Shown one piece after another: positions 34,894-44,110 of a stretch of DNA of 64,000 nt. Source of the stretch: an uncultured bacterium (GTDB lineage Bacteria > Bacillota > Clostridia > Lachnospirales > Lachnospiraceae); NCBI GenBank assembly GCA_947383005.1, contig CANDBT010000019.1, positions 1-64,000 of the forward strand, written 5' to 3'. Numbering within the stretch: position 1 is the stretch's first letter; the number at the start of each line of letters is the position of its first letter. The notes beneath the pieces were generated by a model. It was not told the DNA's origin and did not search any database. It saw only the letters and a program-made list of their open reading frames with translations. Made by a program: the position numbers and the translations under genes.

Positions 34894-35358
34894 CTATTCT
34901 GCACCGCTCCACACTTTTATGGATTGATCGATTTCATAAACCTCTTGAATATAGACCTTCCAGGCCAGGATCTCCAAAGTCCTCTCCTCCCAGTCCACTC
35001 CCAGCTCTATGCGCAAAGCCTGGCCGGCATTCATCGGAATATCCGTCAAAAAATGATCCGTTTCTTTTTGATAATAATCCCCTGCCAGAGCCAAAACTTT
35101 CGCTTTCATTTGCTCGCTATCCTTCTCCGTACCTGCCTGGATCAAAGCCTGGTCGACCGTCCGGACAAATTCTTCTCCCAGGGCATCAGCCCTGTAATAG
35201 TCTTTTACCGCCATGGCATTACGTACAGAAAGCAACTCGTCACTTTTTGCATTTCCCAGAGACAACAGTCCAAAAGTCGCCAAACACAATACAATGAAGA
35301 TCAAGATTAAGGACGAACTGCCAATATTCGCTTTTTTCCGCACCTCATAATTCGCCAT
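34894..35358 (-). CDS. Putative minor pilin-like or pilus-associated membrane protein
   Basis: This 154-aa protein has a short basic N-terminus, one hydrophobic helix (about 15-33, SLILIFIVLCLATFGLL) and an extracytoplasmic helical/beta domain. It lacks an obvious G-x4-E prepilin site and may instead be an accessory component of the cluster. The start at 35358 has GGAGG upstream. It is 18 bp from the preceding pilus gene and 23 bp from pilT. I do not recognise a named family. Confidence 0.7.
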   Translation of the reverse strand: MANYEVRKKANIGSSSLILIFIVLCLATFGLLSLGNAKSDELLSVRNAMAVKDYYRADALGEEFVRTVDQALIQAGTEKDSEQMKAKVLALAGDYYQKETDHFLTDIPMNAGQALRIELGVDWEERTLEILAWKVYIQEVYEIDQSIKVWSGAE

Positions 35359-35378
35359 CTTTCCAAGTCCTCCCACGC

Positions 35379-35891
35379 TTAAGGCCTGTCATACTTTTTC
35401 GCTTCCAATACATAAACGATCCTGCCGCCGGAATCCGGAAGCATTTGCGCCGCCTCTCCCCGATAAGCAACAGGCACACTTCCCTCTGCATTTGTCATTG
35501 TAACTACTGCTGTGACCATCCCGTTTTCCTCTTGCAGGCGAACCTCTGCCTGATGGGGCCATGTATCCCGGTCAGAAGAATCATCTCCCATTTCAACAGG
35601 AAGCCACTCTTCATCTAAAACAGCGACCAAAACCGGCTCTCCGGCCATTTCCGTAAAATGCAGCCGTTCTGTCAATCCCTTTGTTCCTTCGGCTTTCCAG
35701 ACTTCCACAATCGATTCGGCCATCGTGACTGCCCGGTTTAAATTCCTGCCTTGGCGGCTCATCCGTTCCGACGTGGCAAAAGCCAGAATACATTGAGATG
35801 CGCATATCACAAAAAAGAAGACAACCACGATCATCTCCATCAAAAACAGCCCTGAGCCGGAACTGCCCTTCCCATTTAATTTCTCTCTCAT
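35379..35891 (-). CDS. Type II/IV pseudopilin (prepilin) protein
   Basis: This 170-aa protein has an N-terminal prepilin signature: a basic leader ending in glycine, then LFLME with glutamate at position +5 after the presumed cleavage site, then a hydrophobic helix (about 16-35). The soluble domain is small, with no cysteine pair. This is typical of GspI/PilV-type minor pilins. Translation overlaps the upstream gene by 4 bp (ATGA), showing coupling. Confidence 0.75.
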   Translation of the reverse strand: MREKLNGKGSSGSGLFLMEMIVVVFFFVICASQCILAFATSERMSRQGRNLNRAVTMAESIVEVWKAEGTKGLTERLHFTEMAGEPVLVAVLDEEWLPVEMGDDSSDRDTWPHQAEVRLQEENGMVTAVVTMTNAEGSVPVAYRGEAAQMLPDSGGRIVYVLEAKKYDRP

Positions 35892-36376
35892 GGCATTCCT
35901 CCTGCGCTGCGAAGGGATAACAAAAGCCTTCCTCCGCTTTCTCCCGTAGTTTCCACAGTCAGCAACTGTCCCTGCTGTTCAAAAAAAAGCCCCTCACATT
36001 CCAAGATTTCTATTCCGTCCGCCAACTCAAGGCCGCTGTCCTTCTGAGTAAAAAGTTCCCGGATACTGCCATCGTAATAATAAATCCAGCTAATATAATA
36101 ACGCTCGTCAAATTGCTGGCTCAGTTCCAGCACCGGAGTATTCTCCACTTCGATTACCCTTACCATCCCCGCCTGATCTCCCTGGCGAACCTTATTGGCA
36201 ATATACTGCAAAGCTACGCTGCCGGTATAATTATCCGCCATACGGCCGCCGATATTTTCATATACCTTTCCTCCGGCGAGAACAGTAAAAAGCGCACACA
36301 TGACAAATACCAGAAACAACAGCATGGTAAACAGAGTCCCCATGATCTGCCCTCTTTGTTCTCCCTTCTGCCGCAC
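35888..36376 (-). CDS. DUF4860-type protein of the pilus cluster
   Basis: This 162-aa protein has one N-terminal membrane helix (about 13-35, LFTMLLFLVFVMCALFTVLAGG) and an extracytoplasmic domain of about 125 residues, fitting DUF4860, a family linked to prepilin-like gene clusters in clostridia. Function is unknown; a minor pilin or assembly factor is likely. It overlaps the following gene by 4 bp. Confidence 0.7.
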   Translation of the reverse strand: MRQKGEQRGQIMGTLFTMLLFLVFVMCALFTVLAGGKVYENIGGRMADNYTGSVALQYIANKVRQGDQAGMVRVIEVENTPVLELSQQFDERYYISWIYYYDGSIRELFTQKDSGLELADGIEILECEGLFFEQQGQLLTVETTGESGGRLLLSLRSAGGMP

Positions 36377-36392
36377 TGTTCTTCCTCCTCTA

Positions 36393-36722
36393 TCAATTTG
36401 ACTGTCCGTCTGCCGGAATCACCGTAATATCCGGCATCAGGTTTGACGCAAAACCATCATAAAACACATGATAACGTTTTTCATCAATCTGTATTCCATA
36501 ATGCTCTTCCAGGTACTGCACGCTCGGCGGATACCGCCCTTCAATAGCATAGCACTGGACACAAGCCCGGGTAATTCCATTTTCCAATGTTTCGGCGCCC
36601 TCTGCCTGAGCCTGTACCAAAAATGAAGACATCCCTGTCAAAAACAAGCCGATAACCGCTCCAAATACTGCTGCGGAAAGCACACAGCCGACAAAAAACT
36701 TCCAATCCCGTTTCTTCTTCAT
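36393..36722 (-). CDS. Small membrane protein of the pilus cluster
   Basis: This 109-aa protein has a basic N-terminus and one membrane helix (about 12-35), followed by an extracytoplasmic region with a conserved-looking CVQCYAIEGRYPPS segment and a short tail. It resembles small membrane proteins next to GspF-type genes in Lachnospiraceae. The start at 36722 follows AAGGAGGG. No enzymatic motif is seen. Function is unknown. Confidence 0.6.
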   Translation of the reverse strand: MKKKRDWKFFVGCVLSAAVFGAVIGLFLTGMSSFLVQAQAEGAETLENGITRACVQCYAIEGRYPPSVQYLEEHYGIQIDEKRYHVFYDGFASNLMPDITVIPADGQSN

Positions 36723-36750
36723 CCACAGCCCTCCTTTTGCAGCCCGCAAA

Positions 36751-37803
36751 TCAGCCGATTCCAGCCAACACACCAGCCAGCGGAAGCATAACCGACAGCA
36801 GAATCAAACCTACCACAACAGCCAGCACAGCCACCATCGTCGGCTCCAGCCGGGCTATCATATTGTCAATGGAAGCATCCGCCTGCTGTTCATAATCATT
36901 GGAAATGCTGTCCATTACTTCGTCAAGACGGCCGCTGCGGGTTCCTACCTTAATCATCTGAATATGAAAACCACTAAACAGCCCTGTCTGTTTCATCGCT
37001 TCAAAATAGCTGACGCCATCCTGAAGCTGGGCGGCGCATTCCTTAATCGTAGCAGCGATTCTGCTGTTGTCTACCAGCTCTTGAGCCAATTCCATCCCCT
37101 TTTCCAGTTCCATACCGCTTTGCAAAGTCAATGACAATACAGAAGTAAAACGGCGTCCTGCTACAGCCAGCATCGTTTTGTTGTTCCGCTTAACCAAATC
37201 CTTAAGCTTCTCTACCCAGGCAAACGCATGGCCGGCTCCGGCAGCCACAGAAGCTGCCAAAGCCATAAGAGCCACCAACGCAAACAATACCAGCGCCGCC
37301 CCGCTGAAAATGCCTCCAAACCGGGAAGCTGCCAGGGAAATCGGGGAAAGCTGCACACCCAACTGAGCATATACCTGTTCAAATACCGGCATAACTTTGG
37401 TAAACAGCACAAACAGCACTACCAGCAACATCGTCGCCATCATCACCGGATAAGTGATGGCATTGCGGATATTTTTCATCATTATGTATTCTTTCTCATA
37501 ATAAACGGACAGAGATTCCATGATTTTATCCAAAGTGCCCGTCTGCTGCCCTAATTTTGCCATCCGGATCACATAATAGGGAAAACATCCTGCCTTTTCC
37601 AAAGCGGTAAAAAACGGATCTCCTAATTCCACATCTGTTGAAAGATTCTGGAGCATCTCTTTTTCCTGCTCCGTCACAGCATCCTCCGCCATAATTGCCA
37701 GCCCCTCATAAAGGGGAACGGCCGCCTTAAGAAGCAGGGATACCTGCATACAAAACGCCGACAACTCGCGGCCGGAATAGATCTTATCTGCCTTTTTTGC
37801 CAT
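36751..37803 (-). CDS. GspF/PilC-like inner-membrane protein
   Basis: This 350-aa protein has two repeated T2SSF domains (about 10-130 and 205-330), each followed by a membrane segment, as in the platform protein of type II secretion and type IV pili. It usually docks the motor ATPase. The start is close to the previous gene. It is the first obvious pilus gene in this cluster, preceded by the transglutaminase-like gene at 16 bp. Confidence 0.88.
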   Translation of the reverse strand: MAKKADKIYSGRELSAFCMQVSLLLKAAVPLYEGLAIMAEDAVTEQEKEMLQNLSTDVELGDPFFTALEKAGCFPYYVIRMAKLGQQTGTLDKIMESLSVYYEKEYIMMKNIRNAITYPVMMATMLLVVLFVLFTKVMPVFEQVYAQLGVQLSPISLAASRFGGIFSGAALVLFALVALMALAASVAAGAGHAFAWVEKLKDLVKRNNKTMLAVAGRRFTSVLSLTLQSGMELEKGMELAQELVDNSRIAATIKECAAQLQDGVSYFEAMKQTGLFSGFHIQMIKVGTRSGRLDEVMDSISNDYEQQADASIDNMIARLEPTMVAVLAVVVGLILLSVMLPLAGVLAGIG

Positions 37804-37818
37804 GTCATGCCTCCCGGT

Positions 37819-38757
37819 TTAGTAAGAATATTTTTCGCGGTAATTGGTTCCCGTCCCTACATATTGTTTAGCCGCATCACTGTTCCCGCCGGTAGAAATA
37901 AAGGTCGGGTCCATCAAAGACCATTTGGTTCCGTCAAAATAAATCACATCATCAATCCAGCCTACACCGTTAATATACACACTCACCCAGGCATGGTATA
38001 AATCGCCGGTATAACCGATAACCAGCTTTGTGGGAATATCCTGGGAACGAAGCATAGCCGTCATCAAGGCAGCATAATCAAAACAAATTCCTGTTCCTGT
38101 AGCCAGAGTGGAATCAACATTCGGCAAATATCCGCTCTTTACGCTCTGTGCCTTGGCATAATCATAAGTCACATGGGTAGTCACATAGCGATATACCTCT
38201 TCCACCGTATGGATCTGGTCTTTCCCGGCAGCCAATTGTGCGGCTGTGGCCACGGCAGCGCTCCCCGAATTAAAATTAACATACTGGTTCGGATATAAAA
38301 ACGGTCCGAATTCATTGGACAACGACACGGATATGGACTGGCTAAGCAACTGCGCATACTGGTCGCCGCTTACATTTTCAAATACTTTAATCATATAACT
38401 GCCGTTTCCTTCGGTAAAAGGATATACCTCGTAAGCATCCCTGGCGTTTAAATCATATGTATAAGTATTGTTTTTTGAGATCTGAACCTTGATCCGTGAA
38501 TTTGAACCGCTATATTTTACCATCACATAGCCATTGCCGGAATTGGAAGCATCGACAGTAGCCCCCTTATTACTAAACGTCACCGAACCGGAAGCCTCCG
38601 GCATTCTTGCAGAGAGGGGGACGTCTCCATCTTCAATTTTAACGGTTCCTTCCTTCCCGCCGGCCAGCGCCATTTCTACCGGAGCTGCCAGAGCCATAAC
38701 TGCCGTCAGCATCAGAATTCCCAATGCCTTTCCTGTATTTTTTTCCCTCTTTCTCAT
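37819..38757 (-). CDS. Exported transglutaminase-like protein
   Basis: This protein of about 312 aa has a signal peptide, an N-terminal beta-rich region and a transglutaminase core with the Cys in GICFDYA, the His in YHAWVSV and the Asp in MDPTF, the usual catalytic triad order. It may be a protease-like or cross-linking enzyme acting on surface or pilus proteins. The chosen start (38757) follows AAGGAAGG. It lies between rlmB and the GspF gene. Confidence 0.85.
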   Translation of the reverse strand: MRKREKNTGKALGILMLTAVMALAAPVEMALAGGKEGTVKIEDGDVPLSARMPEASGSVTFSNKGATVDASNSGNGYVMVKYSGSNSRIKVQISKNNTYTYDLNARDAYEVYPFTEGNGSYMIKVFENVSGDQYAQLLSQSISVSLSNEFGPFLYPNQYVNFNSGSAAVATAAQLAAGKDQIHTVEEVYRYVTTHVTYDYAKAQSVKSGYLPNVDSTLATGTGICFDYAALMTAMLRSQDIPTKLVIGYTGDLYHAWVSVYINGVGWIDDVIYFDGTKWSLMDPTFISTGGNSDAAKQYVGTGTNYREKYSY

Positions 38758-38801
38758 CTTACTATCCTTCCTTATTTCTTTTATCGTTGCTACTATTGTA
38801 T

Positions 38802-39545
38802 TCAAACTCCGAGCCGCTGTCTCACAATTTCATAAGCCAATACACCTGTTGCTACAGAAGCATTGAGGGAATCGATATCCCCTTTCATTGGTATAGCCGC
38901 AGCCATATCGCATTTCTCACGCACTAACCGGCTGACCCCTTTCCCTTCGTTTCCCACCACCAGTCCTATAGGACCGGTCAGATCGAGATGGTACATCGGC
39001 TCACCCTTCATCTCTGCGCAGACAAACCAAAGACCTTGTTGTTTTAGTTCTTCCATAACAGAAACTAAATTGGTCACTTTAGCCACCGGCGTATAGTTCA
39101 GCGCACCGGCCGAAGTGCGGGCCACAGCCGCTGTAAGCCCTACGGCCCGGTGCTTGGGAATAATCACTCCATGAGCGCCGGCCAGATTGGCCGTACGGAT
39201 AATCGCTCCCAGATTGTGCGGATCTTCAATACTGTCCAACAAAAAAAGAAACGGCGGCTCTTTTTTTTCCTTTGCCGCATGCAGCATATCCTCCACATGG
39301 GCATACTCATAAGCTGCCCCATAAGCTATCACGCCCTGATGCCTGCCGGTTTCTGACATTTGATCCAATCGCTCTTTGGAGACGAACTGGATGATTGCCC
39401 CCTGCTTTCTGGCTTCGCGTGTAATACTCAGTACCGGCCCCTCCTTGCAGCCATCCTGAACAAAAAGCTTATCTACTGTCCGTCCTGAACGGAAAGCCTC
39501 CATCACCGCATTTCTTCCTTCAATGGTCAACTCCCGATACTTCAT
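38802..39545 (-). CDS. rlmB: 23S rRNA 2'-O-ribose methyltransferase (TrmH/RlmB family)
   Basis: This 247-aa SpoU-class SAM enzyme has an N-terminal substrate-binding domain and the three SpoU motifs (NLGAIIRTANLAGA, LVVGNEGKGVS and SLNASVATGV) that form the trefoil knot. It methylates a 2'-OH in rRNA, probably G2251 in 23S rRNA. It overlaps the upstream gene (mrnC) by 4 bp (ATGA) and is part of a translation/RNA operon with cysS. Confidence 0.93.
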   Translation of the reverse strand: MKYRELTIEGRNAVMEAFRSGRTVDKLFVQDGCKEGPVLSITREARKQGAIIQFVSKERLDQMSETGRHQGVIAYGAAYEYAHVEDMLHAAKEKKEPPFLFLLDSIEDPHNLGAIIRTANLAGAHGVIIPKHRAVGLTAAVARTSAGALNYTPVAKVTNLVSVMEELKQQGLWFVCAEMKGEPMYHLDLTGPIGLVVGNEGKGVSRLVREKCDMAAAIPMKGDIDSLNASVATGVLAYEIVRQRLGV

Positions 39546-39994
39546 GACAATTCTCCTATCTTTTCCAGGCCGTCATGTACCAAAGACAAGAGCCGGCCAT
39601 ACCTGCCTGTCAAATATAAATATCCCGTCAAAGCCTCGAATCCGGTAGCCATCCGATAATCAATCATCTTCGCATGCTTGGCCATCGTAACCGACTTTGC
39701 GTTGCGGCCCCGCCGGTAAATAGCCAGCTCTTCCTCGGTAAATTCATCCAGCAATGCCGTGGCCAGCTTTGCCTGCGTTTCCGCTTTCACCAAGGCAGAA
39801 CTTCTCTTGTGCATCTTATTGACCTGCATGCTGCCGCGATTTACTACCCGGGTACGAATCAGAAGTTCATAGACTGCGTCCCCCATATAAGCCAAAACCA
39901 AAGGAGAATAGCTTCCCGCATCAATTTCATGCAGTTGGAGCGCCTGCGCCATCAACTTATCCCAATTTATCTCTTCTGTCATACTCTTTTCCAT
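39542..39994 (-). CDS. mrnC: Mini-ribonuclease III
   Basis: This 150-aa protein is a catalytic RNase III domain without a dsRNA-binding domain. It has the YSPLVLAYMGDAVYELLIR signature (acidic metal ligand D) and an ESVL-type second acidic cluster. MrnC matures 23S rRNA ends in Bacillus. The start has GGGAGGG upstream within the end of cysS. It lies between cysS and rlmB in the common clostridial order. Confidence 0.92.
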   Translation of the reverse strand: MEKSMTEEINWDKLMAQALQLHEIDAGSYSPLVLAYMGDAVYELLIRTRVVNRGSMQVNKMHKRSSALVKAETQAKLATALLDEFTEEELAIYRRGRNAKSVTMAKHAKMIDYRMATGFEALTGYLYLTGRYGRLLSLVHDGLEKIGELS

Positions 39995-41415
39995 TTGACA
40001 CCCTCCCGGGTATCCTCCAGCAAAATCCCCATATCGGAAAGCGTCTTGCGGATCTCATCTGCCCTGGCAAAATTTTTTTCTTTTCTTGCCTGCTGCCTTT
40101 GCATAATCATCGCCTCAATCTCTTCATCCAAAACGCCTTTATCCCTCTTGGTCTTTATGCCCAGCACACCGCAAAGCCGTTCCAAGATTGCTTTTATCTC
40201 GTTCACATAAGCTTCCGTACTGTTTTCCGATACTGTGGAATTGCCAAGCTTCACCAATTCAAATATTGCTGCAATGGCATCGGCAGTATTAAAATCATCA
40301 TCCATAGCCGCTTCATACTTGAGCACCAGCTCTTTTGCCGCCGCCAGATACTCCTGTTCCTTGTCCGCCGGAGCCTGATCCTTACCCTTGCTGTCCGAGA
40401 TTATTTTTTGTGCTTCCTCAAGCCGTTCTGCAGCCGTCAGTATACGATCAAGGCCGTTTTTTGACGCCTCCATCAAATCCGCGCTGAAATTCAGCGGGCT
40501 GCGATAATGGGCGCCCAGCATAAAAAATCTCAGCACCTGCAGATCATACCTCTCGCTGATTTCCCTTACAGTGAAAAAATTCCCTAAGGATTTGGACATC
40601 TTTTGCACATGTCCGTTGCTGTCAATATTCAAAAATGCGTTATGCATCCAATACGTTGCAAACGGCTTGTCATTTGCCGCTTCAGACTGGGCAATTTCAT
40701 TTTCATGATGAGGGAAAACCAGATCCTCGCCTCCCGCATGAATATCAATCTGGTCGCCTAAATATTTTTTGGCCATGACTGAACATTCGATATGCCAGCC
40801 CGGACGTCCCTGGCACCAGGGGGAATCCCAATAAGGCTCGCCTTCCTTTTTCGGCTTCCACAGCACAAAATCCGAAGGTTCTTCCTTGCCTTCCTCTCCT
40901 GTAACCTTAATCTCCCTAAACCCCGACTGCAATTCATCGAGATTTTTATGGGACAGCTTACCATATTCCTTAAAGGACCCTGTTCGAAAATAAACCGTTC
41001 CGTCCGCTGCTGCATAGGCATGGCCTTTATCGATCAGGGTCTGTATCATCTCCAGCATCCCGTCAATCTCCTGTGTCGCCTGCGGATGCACAGTGGCAGG
41101 CTTTACATTCATCCCTGCCATATCTTTTTTGCACTCTTCAATATAACGGCAGGAAATCACTTCCGGTTCCACACCCTCCTCAACGGCTTTTTTTATAATC
41201 TTGTCATCCACATCGGTAAAATTTGATACATAATTGACCTCGTAGCCTTTATACTCAAAATATCGGCGAACCGTATCAAAAACAATCATCGGTCGCGCAT
41301 TGCCGATGTGAATGAAATTATAAACCGTTGGCCCGCATACATACATTTTCACTTTGCCCGGCTCTAACGGCACAAACTCTTCTTTTGTCCTCGATAAGGT
41401 ATTAAATATTTTCAT
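39979..41415 (-). CDS. cysS: Cysteinyl-tRNA synthetase
   Basis: This 478-aa class I synthetase has an N-terminal HIGH motif (HIGNARP, about residue 37), zinc-binding Cys/His residues (including C28 region and EHH), a KMSKS motif (KMSKSLGN) and a C-terminal anticodon-binding DALR/helical domain. It charges tRNA-Cys. Its end overlaps mrnC by 16 bp and its start overlaps ispF by 4 bp. No T-box is visible upstream. Confidence 0.97.
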   Translation of the reverse strand: MKIFNTLSRTKEEFVPLEPGKVKMYVCGPTVYNFIHIGNARPMIVFDTVRRYFEYKGYEVNYVSNFTDVDDKIIKKAVEEGVEPEVISCRYIEECKKDMAGMNVKPATVHPQATQEIDGMLEMIQTLIDKGHAYAAADGTVYFRTGSFKEYGKLSHKNLDELQSGFREIKVTGEEGKEEPSDFVLWKPKKEGEPYWDSPWCQGRPGWHIECSVMAKKYLGDQIDIHAGGEDLVFPHHENEIAQSEAANDKPFATYWMHNAFLNIDSNGHVQKMSKSLGNFFTVREISERYDLQVLRFFMLGAHYRSPLNFSADLMEASKNGLDRILTAAERLEEAQKIISDSKGKDQAPADKEQEYLAAAKELVLKYEAAMDDDFNTADAIAAIFELVKLGNSTVSENSTEAYVNEIKAILERLCGVLGIKTKRDKGVLDEEIEAMIMQRQQARKEKNFARADEIRKTLSDMGILLEDTREGVKWKRV

Positions 41416-41939
41416 CCCGTTTTTCCTCCTCTGCCTCCTTCACAGCCTGCACAGCAGCTAAAATCCTTCATTTCTGTCAGCAACGCCACGGCCTGGGCGG
41501 CAATTCCCTCGCCGTTTCCGGTAAACCCAAGCCCTTCTTCCGTCGTTGCCTTGACGCTGACCCTATTCTTTTCCAAATGCAAAGCCGCAGCAATATTATC
41601 CGCCATCTGCGGACGAAAAGCAGCCAGCTTAGGTCTTTGGGCAATAATTGTTGAATCAATATTTTCAATTACCAAACCGTTTGTCTCTAAAAGCTCGCCA
41701 ACCTTTTGCAGTAAAACGATACTGCTAATCCCCAGGTATTGAGGATCGGTATCCGGAAAATGCTGGCCGATATCTCCCAGGGCAGCCGCCCCCAACAGAG
41801 CATCCATAATTGCATGGACCAGCACATCTGCATCTGAATGGCCTGACAATCCTTTTTCAAAAGGGATCTTAACCCCGCCCAATATCAAATCCCGGCCTTC
41901 CGCCAGCCGGTGAACATCATATCCTTGTCCGATTCTCAT
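41412..41939 (-). CDS. ispF: 2-C-methyl-D-erythritol 2,4-cyclodiphosphate synthase
   Basis: This protein (about 175 aa) has the N-terminal [11 protein letters not shown] motif with metal-binding residues, [26 protein letters not shown], and the C-terminal family residues, and forms the fifth step of the non-mevalonate isoprenoid pathway. A C-terminal cysteine-rich tail ([10 protein letters not shown]) is unusual for this family. The start at 41939 follows AAGGAGCAGGG; an ATG at 41960 overlaps the dagK stop. Confidence 0.95.
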   Translation of the reverse strand: MRIGQGYDVHRLAEGRDLILGGVKIPFEKGLSGHSDADVLVHAIMDALLGAAALGDIGQHFPDTDPQYLGISSIVLLQKVGELLETNGLVIENIDSTIIAQRPKLAAFRPQMADNIAAALHLEKNRVSVKATTEEGLGFTGNGEGIAAQAVALLTEMKDFSCCAGCEGGRGGKTG

Positions 41940-41956
41940 TCCTTCCCTGCTCCTTA

Positions 41957-42883
41957 TCATAAAATCATCTGAATTTTCTTCTCAATACACCGTAAATGAA
42001 TATCGGTCTGGCTATAACAATTTTCTTCGTCTGCGTGTACCTGCATAGGGACATCGACATGTATCCATATCTCCCGGCACCCGTAATAACGGACCCCCCG
42101 GCGGCGTCCGGCCCGCCCCCAAAAGGCATCGGCTACCGCCGCAAGGACTCCCATACGGGAAGAATTGTGAACGACACACACTTCCAGCATTCCGTCGCTG
42201 CCGTTGGCCTTTGGCGCAAAGCGGAACCCGCCTCCCTCATAAGGATGAATATGGACAGACACAAAATAAATATGATTAAACTCGATTTTCTTTGTGCCAT
42301 CCAATACCAGATACCCTCTTACCGGAACAAACCGGAACAGCTTCCAAATCCCCATAAGCATATAGGAAAGCCGTTTGGGCAGCCGCGGCAGCCGCCTCTT
42401 GCTGCTTTGAATTTCCTGAGTTCCCAAAAAAGCAGCCGCGTCAAGTCCGATACCGCTGCTGACCATAAACCGCCTGTGCAACGGTTCTCCGTTCTCATAA
42501 GACAATACGCCGTAGTCCAGCCAGCAATGGCGCGGACAATTCAATATCCTGTCCAGACACCGTCTGGGGCTGCGGGACAGCCTTAAGCTCTTTGCCAAAT
42601 CGTTTTTATAATCCGTCGGGATATACCCAAACGTAACATTGCCGTCAAAAGACAGGCCATTTAAAATCTCATTCACCGTACCGCTTCCGCCTACGGCAAT
42701 AATTATACGCGGTTCCTGACAGTGCTTTGTCAGACGGCTGGCAAATATCCAGGCATCACCTGGCACTCTTGTCATCAGCACTTCGTATTCTGTCCTCCCG
42801 CGCTGCAGACAACGCTCCAGGTCTTCCCATACCTTTTGCCCATGACCCTGATTAGCATTCGGATTCACAATAAAATGGTACAT
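41957..42883 (-). CDS. Diacylglycerol/lipid kinase (DagK/YegS family)
   Basis: This protein of about 308 aa has an N-terminal DAGK catalytic domain with a [15 protein letters not shown]-binding motif (about 67-78) and the conserved C-terminal beta-sandwich. It phosphorylates diacylglycerol or a related lipid, recycling it to phosphatidate. The start at 42883 follows TTGGAGG. It is the first gene of the long minus-strand block that continues into ispF-cysS. Confidence 0.88.
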   Translation of the reverse strand: MYHFIVNPNANQGHGQKVWEDLERCLQRGRTEYEVLMTRVPGDAWIFASRLTKHCQEPRIIIAVGGSGTVNEILNGLSFDGNVTFGYIPTDYKNDLAKSLRLSRSPRRCLDRILNCPRHCWLDYGVLSYENGEPLHRRFMVSSGIGLDAAAFLGTQEIQSSKRRLPRLPKRLSYMLMGIWKLFRFVPVRGYLVLDGTKKIEFNHIYFVSVHIHPYEGGGFRFAPKANGSDGMLEVCVVHNSSRMGVLAAVADAFWGRAGRRRGVRYYGCREIWIHVDVPMQVHADEENCYSQTDIHLRCIEKKIQMIL

Positions 42884-42967
42884 GGAAACCTCCAAAACAT
42901 TGCTACTAGAAAGTATAGCACAAAATGGACGAAATGCCTATAAACGCCAGCAAAAATTTATATAAAA

Positions 42968-43088
42968 AAGTGTGCGTCTTGACGCACACTCGCGCCGGAG
43001 CGCGGTTGCGACAACAACCATCTTCCTCTGCGCGAAGTGCGCATCTCCGCGCAGCGTTTTGTATCATAGGACGCAATTTCCTATGATA
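42968..43088. repeat. Structured intergenic repeat, GTGTGCGTC and TATCATAGG modules
   Basis: The hairpin GTGTGCGTC/GACGCACAC (42970-42989) is followed by CGCGCC and TGCGC stems and then TATCATAGG (43062-43070)/CCTATGATA (43080-43088). The first part is the reverse complement of 54952-55026, and the last hairpin matches 49336-49364. Read on the minus strand, the first hairpin is followed by six T and may terminate the PAP2 transcript. Confidence 0.8.
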
Positions 43089-43137
43089 TAAAAAATAACC
43101 CTGTAACTATACCGGCCCATGGCTAAACAGAAAGCAG

Positions 43138-43794
43138 TCAGCCCAGTGCTTTTCGCCTCACCGGCTTCCGGCTTCCGGCATAGCGCGGGCCATAGACAAA
43201 AGAATATACCACATAGGCAAGAACGATAGCTCCAAAAACATCAATTGCCGAATGCTGCTTTAAAAACATTGTCGAAAGACAAATAGCAATCATTAACACA
43301 AAAGACAGCCGCCGCACCCAGAGCCGGCCGGAAAGAGCCGTACTTTTCATAATGGCAAAATGGACTCCCAAAGAATTATAAGCGTGAATACTGGGAAATA
43401 CATTTGTTGAAGTATCCGCGGCATGAATCAGGGAAACCAAATAACTGCAAATATTTTTCTGCGGATCCGCATCCACCCGCAAGTCCGTACCGTTGGGGAA
43501 AAAAGTACAAATCAGCAGACTGATCGTCATCCCGCTGAAAAGGAACGTACACAACCGATAATAATCCTGCCGGTCCGTAAAAAAGAAATACAGGACCGCA
43601 CCCGAAACATAGAGAAACCACAGCAAATAAGGAATAATAAAATATTCGCTAAACGGAATATAATCATCTAACCGCACATGCATCACCGCATAATCCCGCG
43701 TCACCGTACGCTCCAAATATAAAAACCAAGGCATATAGATGAAGCTATAGCCTAACGCCCATATATGTCCATATTTTTTCAGCCAATCTTTCAC
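43138..43794 (-). CDS. PAP2-family membrane phosphatase
   Basis: This 218-aa protein has about six membrane helices and the PAP2 lipid phosphatase motifs: FPSIHAYNSLGVHF and HSAIDVFGAIV near residues 134 and 187. The first KX6RP motif is weak. It may dephosphorylate undecaprenyl pyrophosphate, phosphatidate or another lipid phosphate. It is a single-gene unit with a strong promoter. Confidence 0.82.
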   Translation of the reverse strand: MKDWLKKYGHIWALGYSFIYMPWFLYLERTVTRDYAVMHVRLDDYIPFSEYFIIPYLLWFLYVSGAVLYFFFTDRQDYYRLCTFLFSGMTISLLICTFFPNGTDLRVDADPQKNICSYLVSLIHAADTSTNVFPSIHAYNSLGVHFAIMKSTALSGRLWVRRLSFVLMIAICLSTMFLKQHSAIDVFGAIVLAYVVYSFVYGPRYAGSRKPVRRKALG

Positions 43795-43869
43795 TTCTAT
43801 CGCCTTCCTAATCCTTTGATCGTCACCGTCCCGCCGCGCACCGCAGCCGGTAATGCTTTAACTTTTCGG

Positions 43870-43898
43870 ATTATATCACACTCCTAAAAAGAGTACAA
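43870..43898 (-). promoter_or_regulatory. Promoter of the PAP2 gene
   Basis: On the minus strand, TTGTAC (43893-43898), a 17-bp spacer and TATAAT (43870-43875). The rest of 43795-44083 is AT-rich and shows no other gene or repeat. Confidence 0.75.
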
Positions 43899-44083
43899 GT
43901 GAGTTTTGAAAATGTTCAGAAAAGCGTTAAGATTTCTTTATTTTAGCAATTTTCACAAATTTCTCCACTTGTTATCCGCTCTTTTCCTTCCTAGTATATG
44001 CAGTTTTTCTGCTGCTAACGCACAGAATTTGATACTACGAATGATAATTCCGGAAATTTGAACAGATTTTCAGTTAAAACTGA

Positions 44084-44105
44084 GGCTGCAGTAATAACTG
44101 CAGCC
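44084..44105 (-). terminator. Terminator-like hairpin after the NSS gene
   Basis: GGCTGCAG and CTGCAGCC form an 8-bp stem with a 6-nt loop, followed on the minus strand by TCAGTTTTAAC. The T-tract is short. Confidence 0.6.
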
Positions 44106-44110
44106 CCGAC

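Noticed and set aside
43912..44061. A 49-aa hydrophobic frame 3' of the NSS gene
   Set aside because: It has no good ribosome site, an AT-rich random composition and no neighbour in support.
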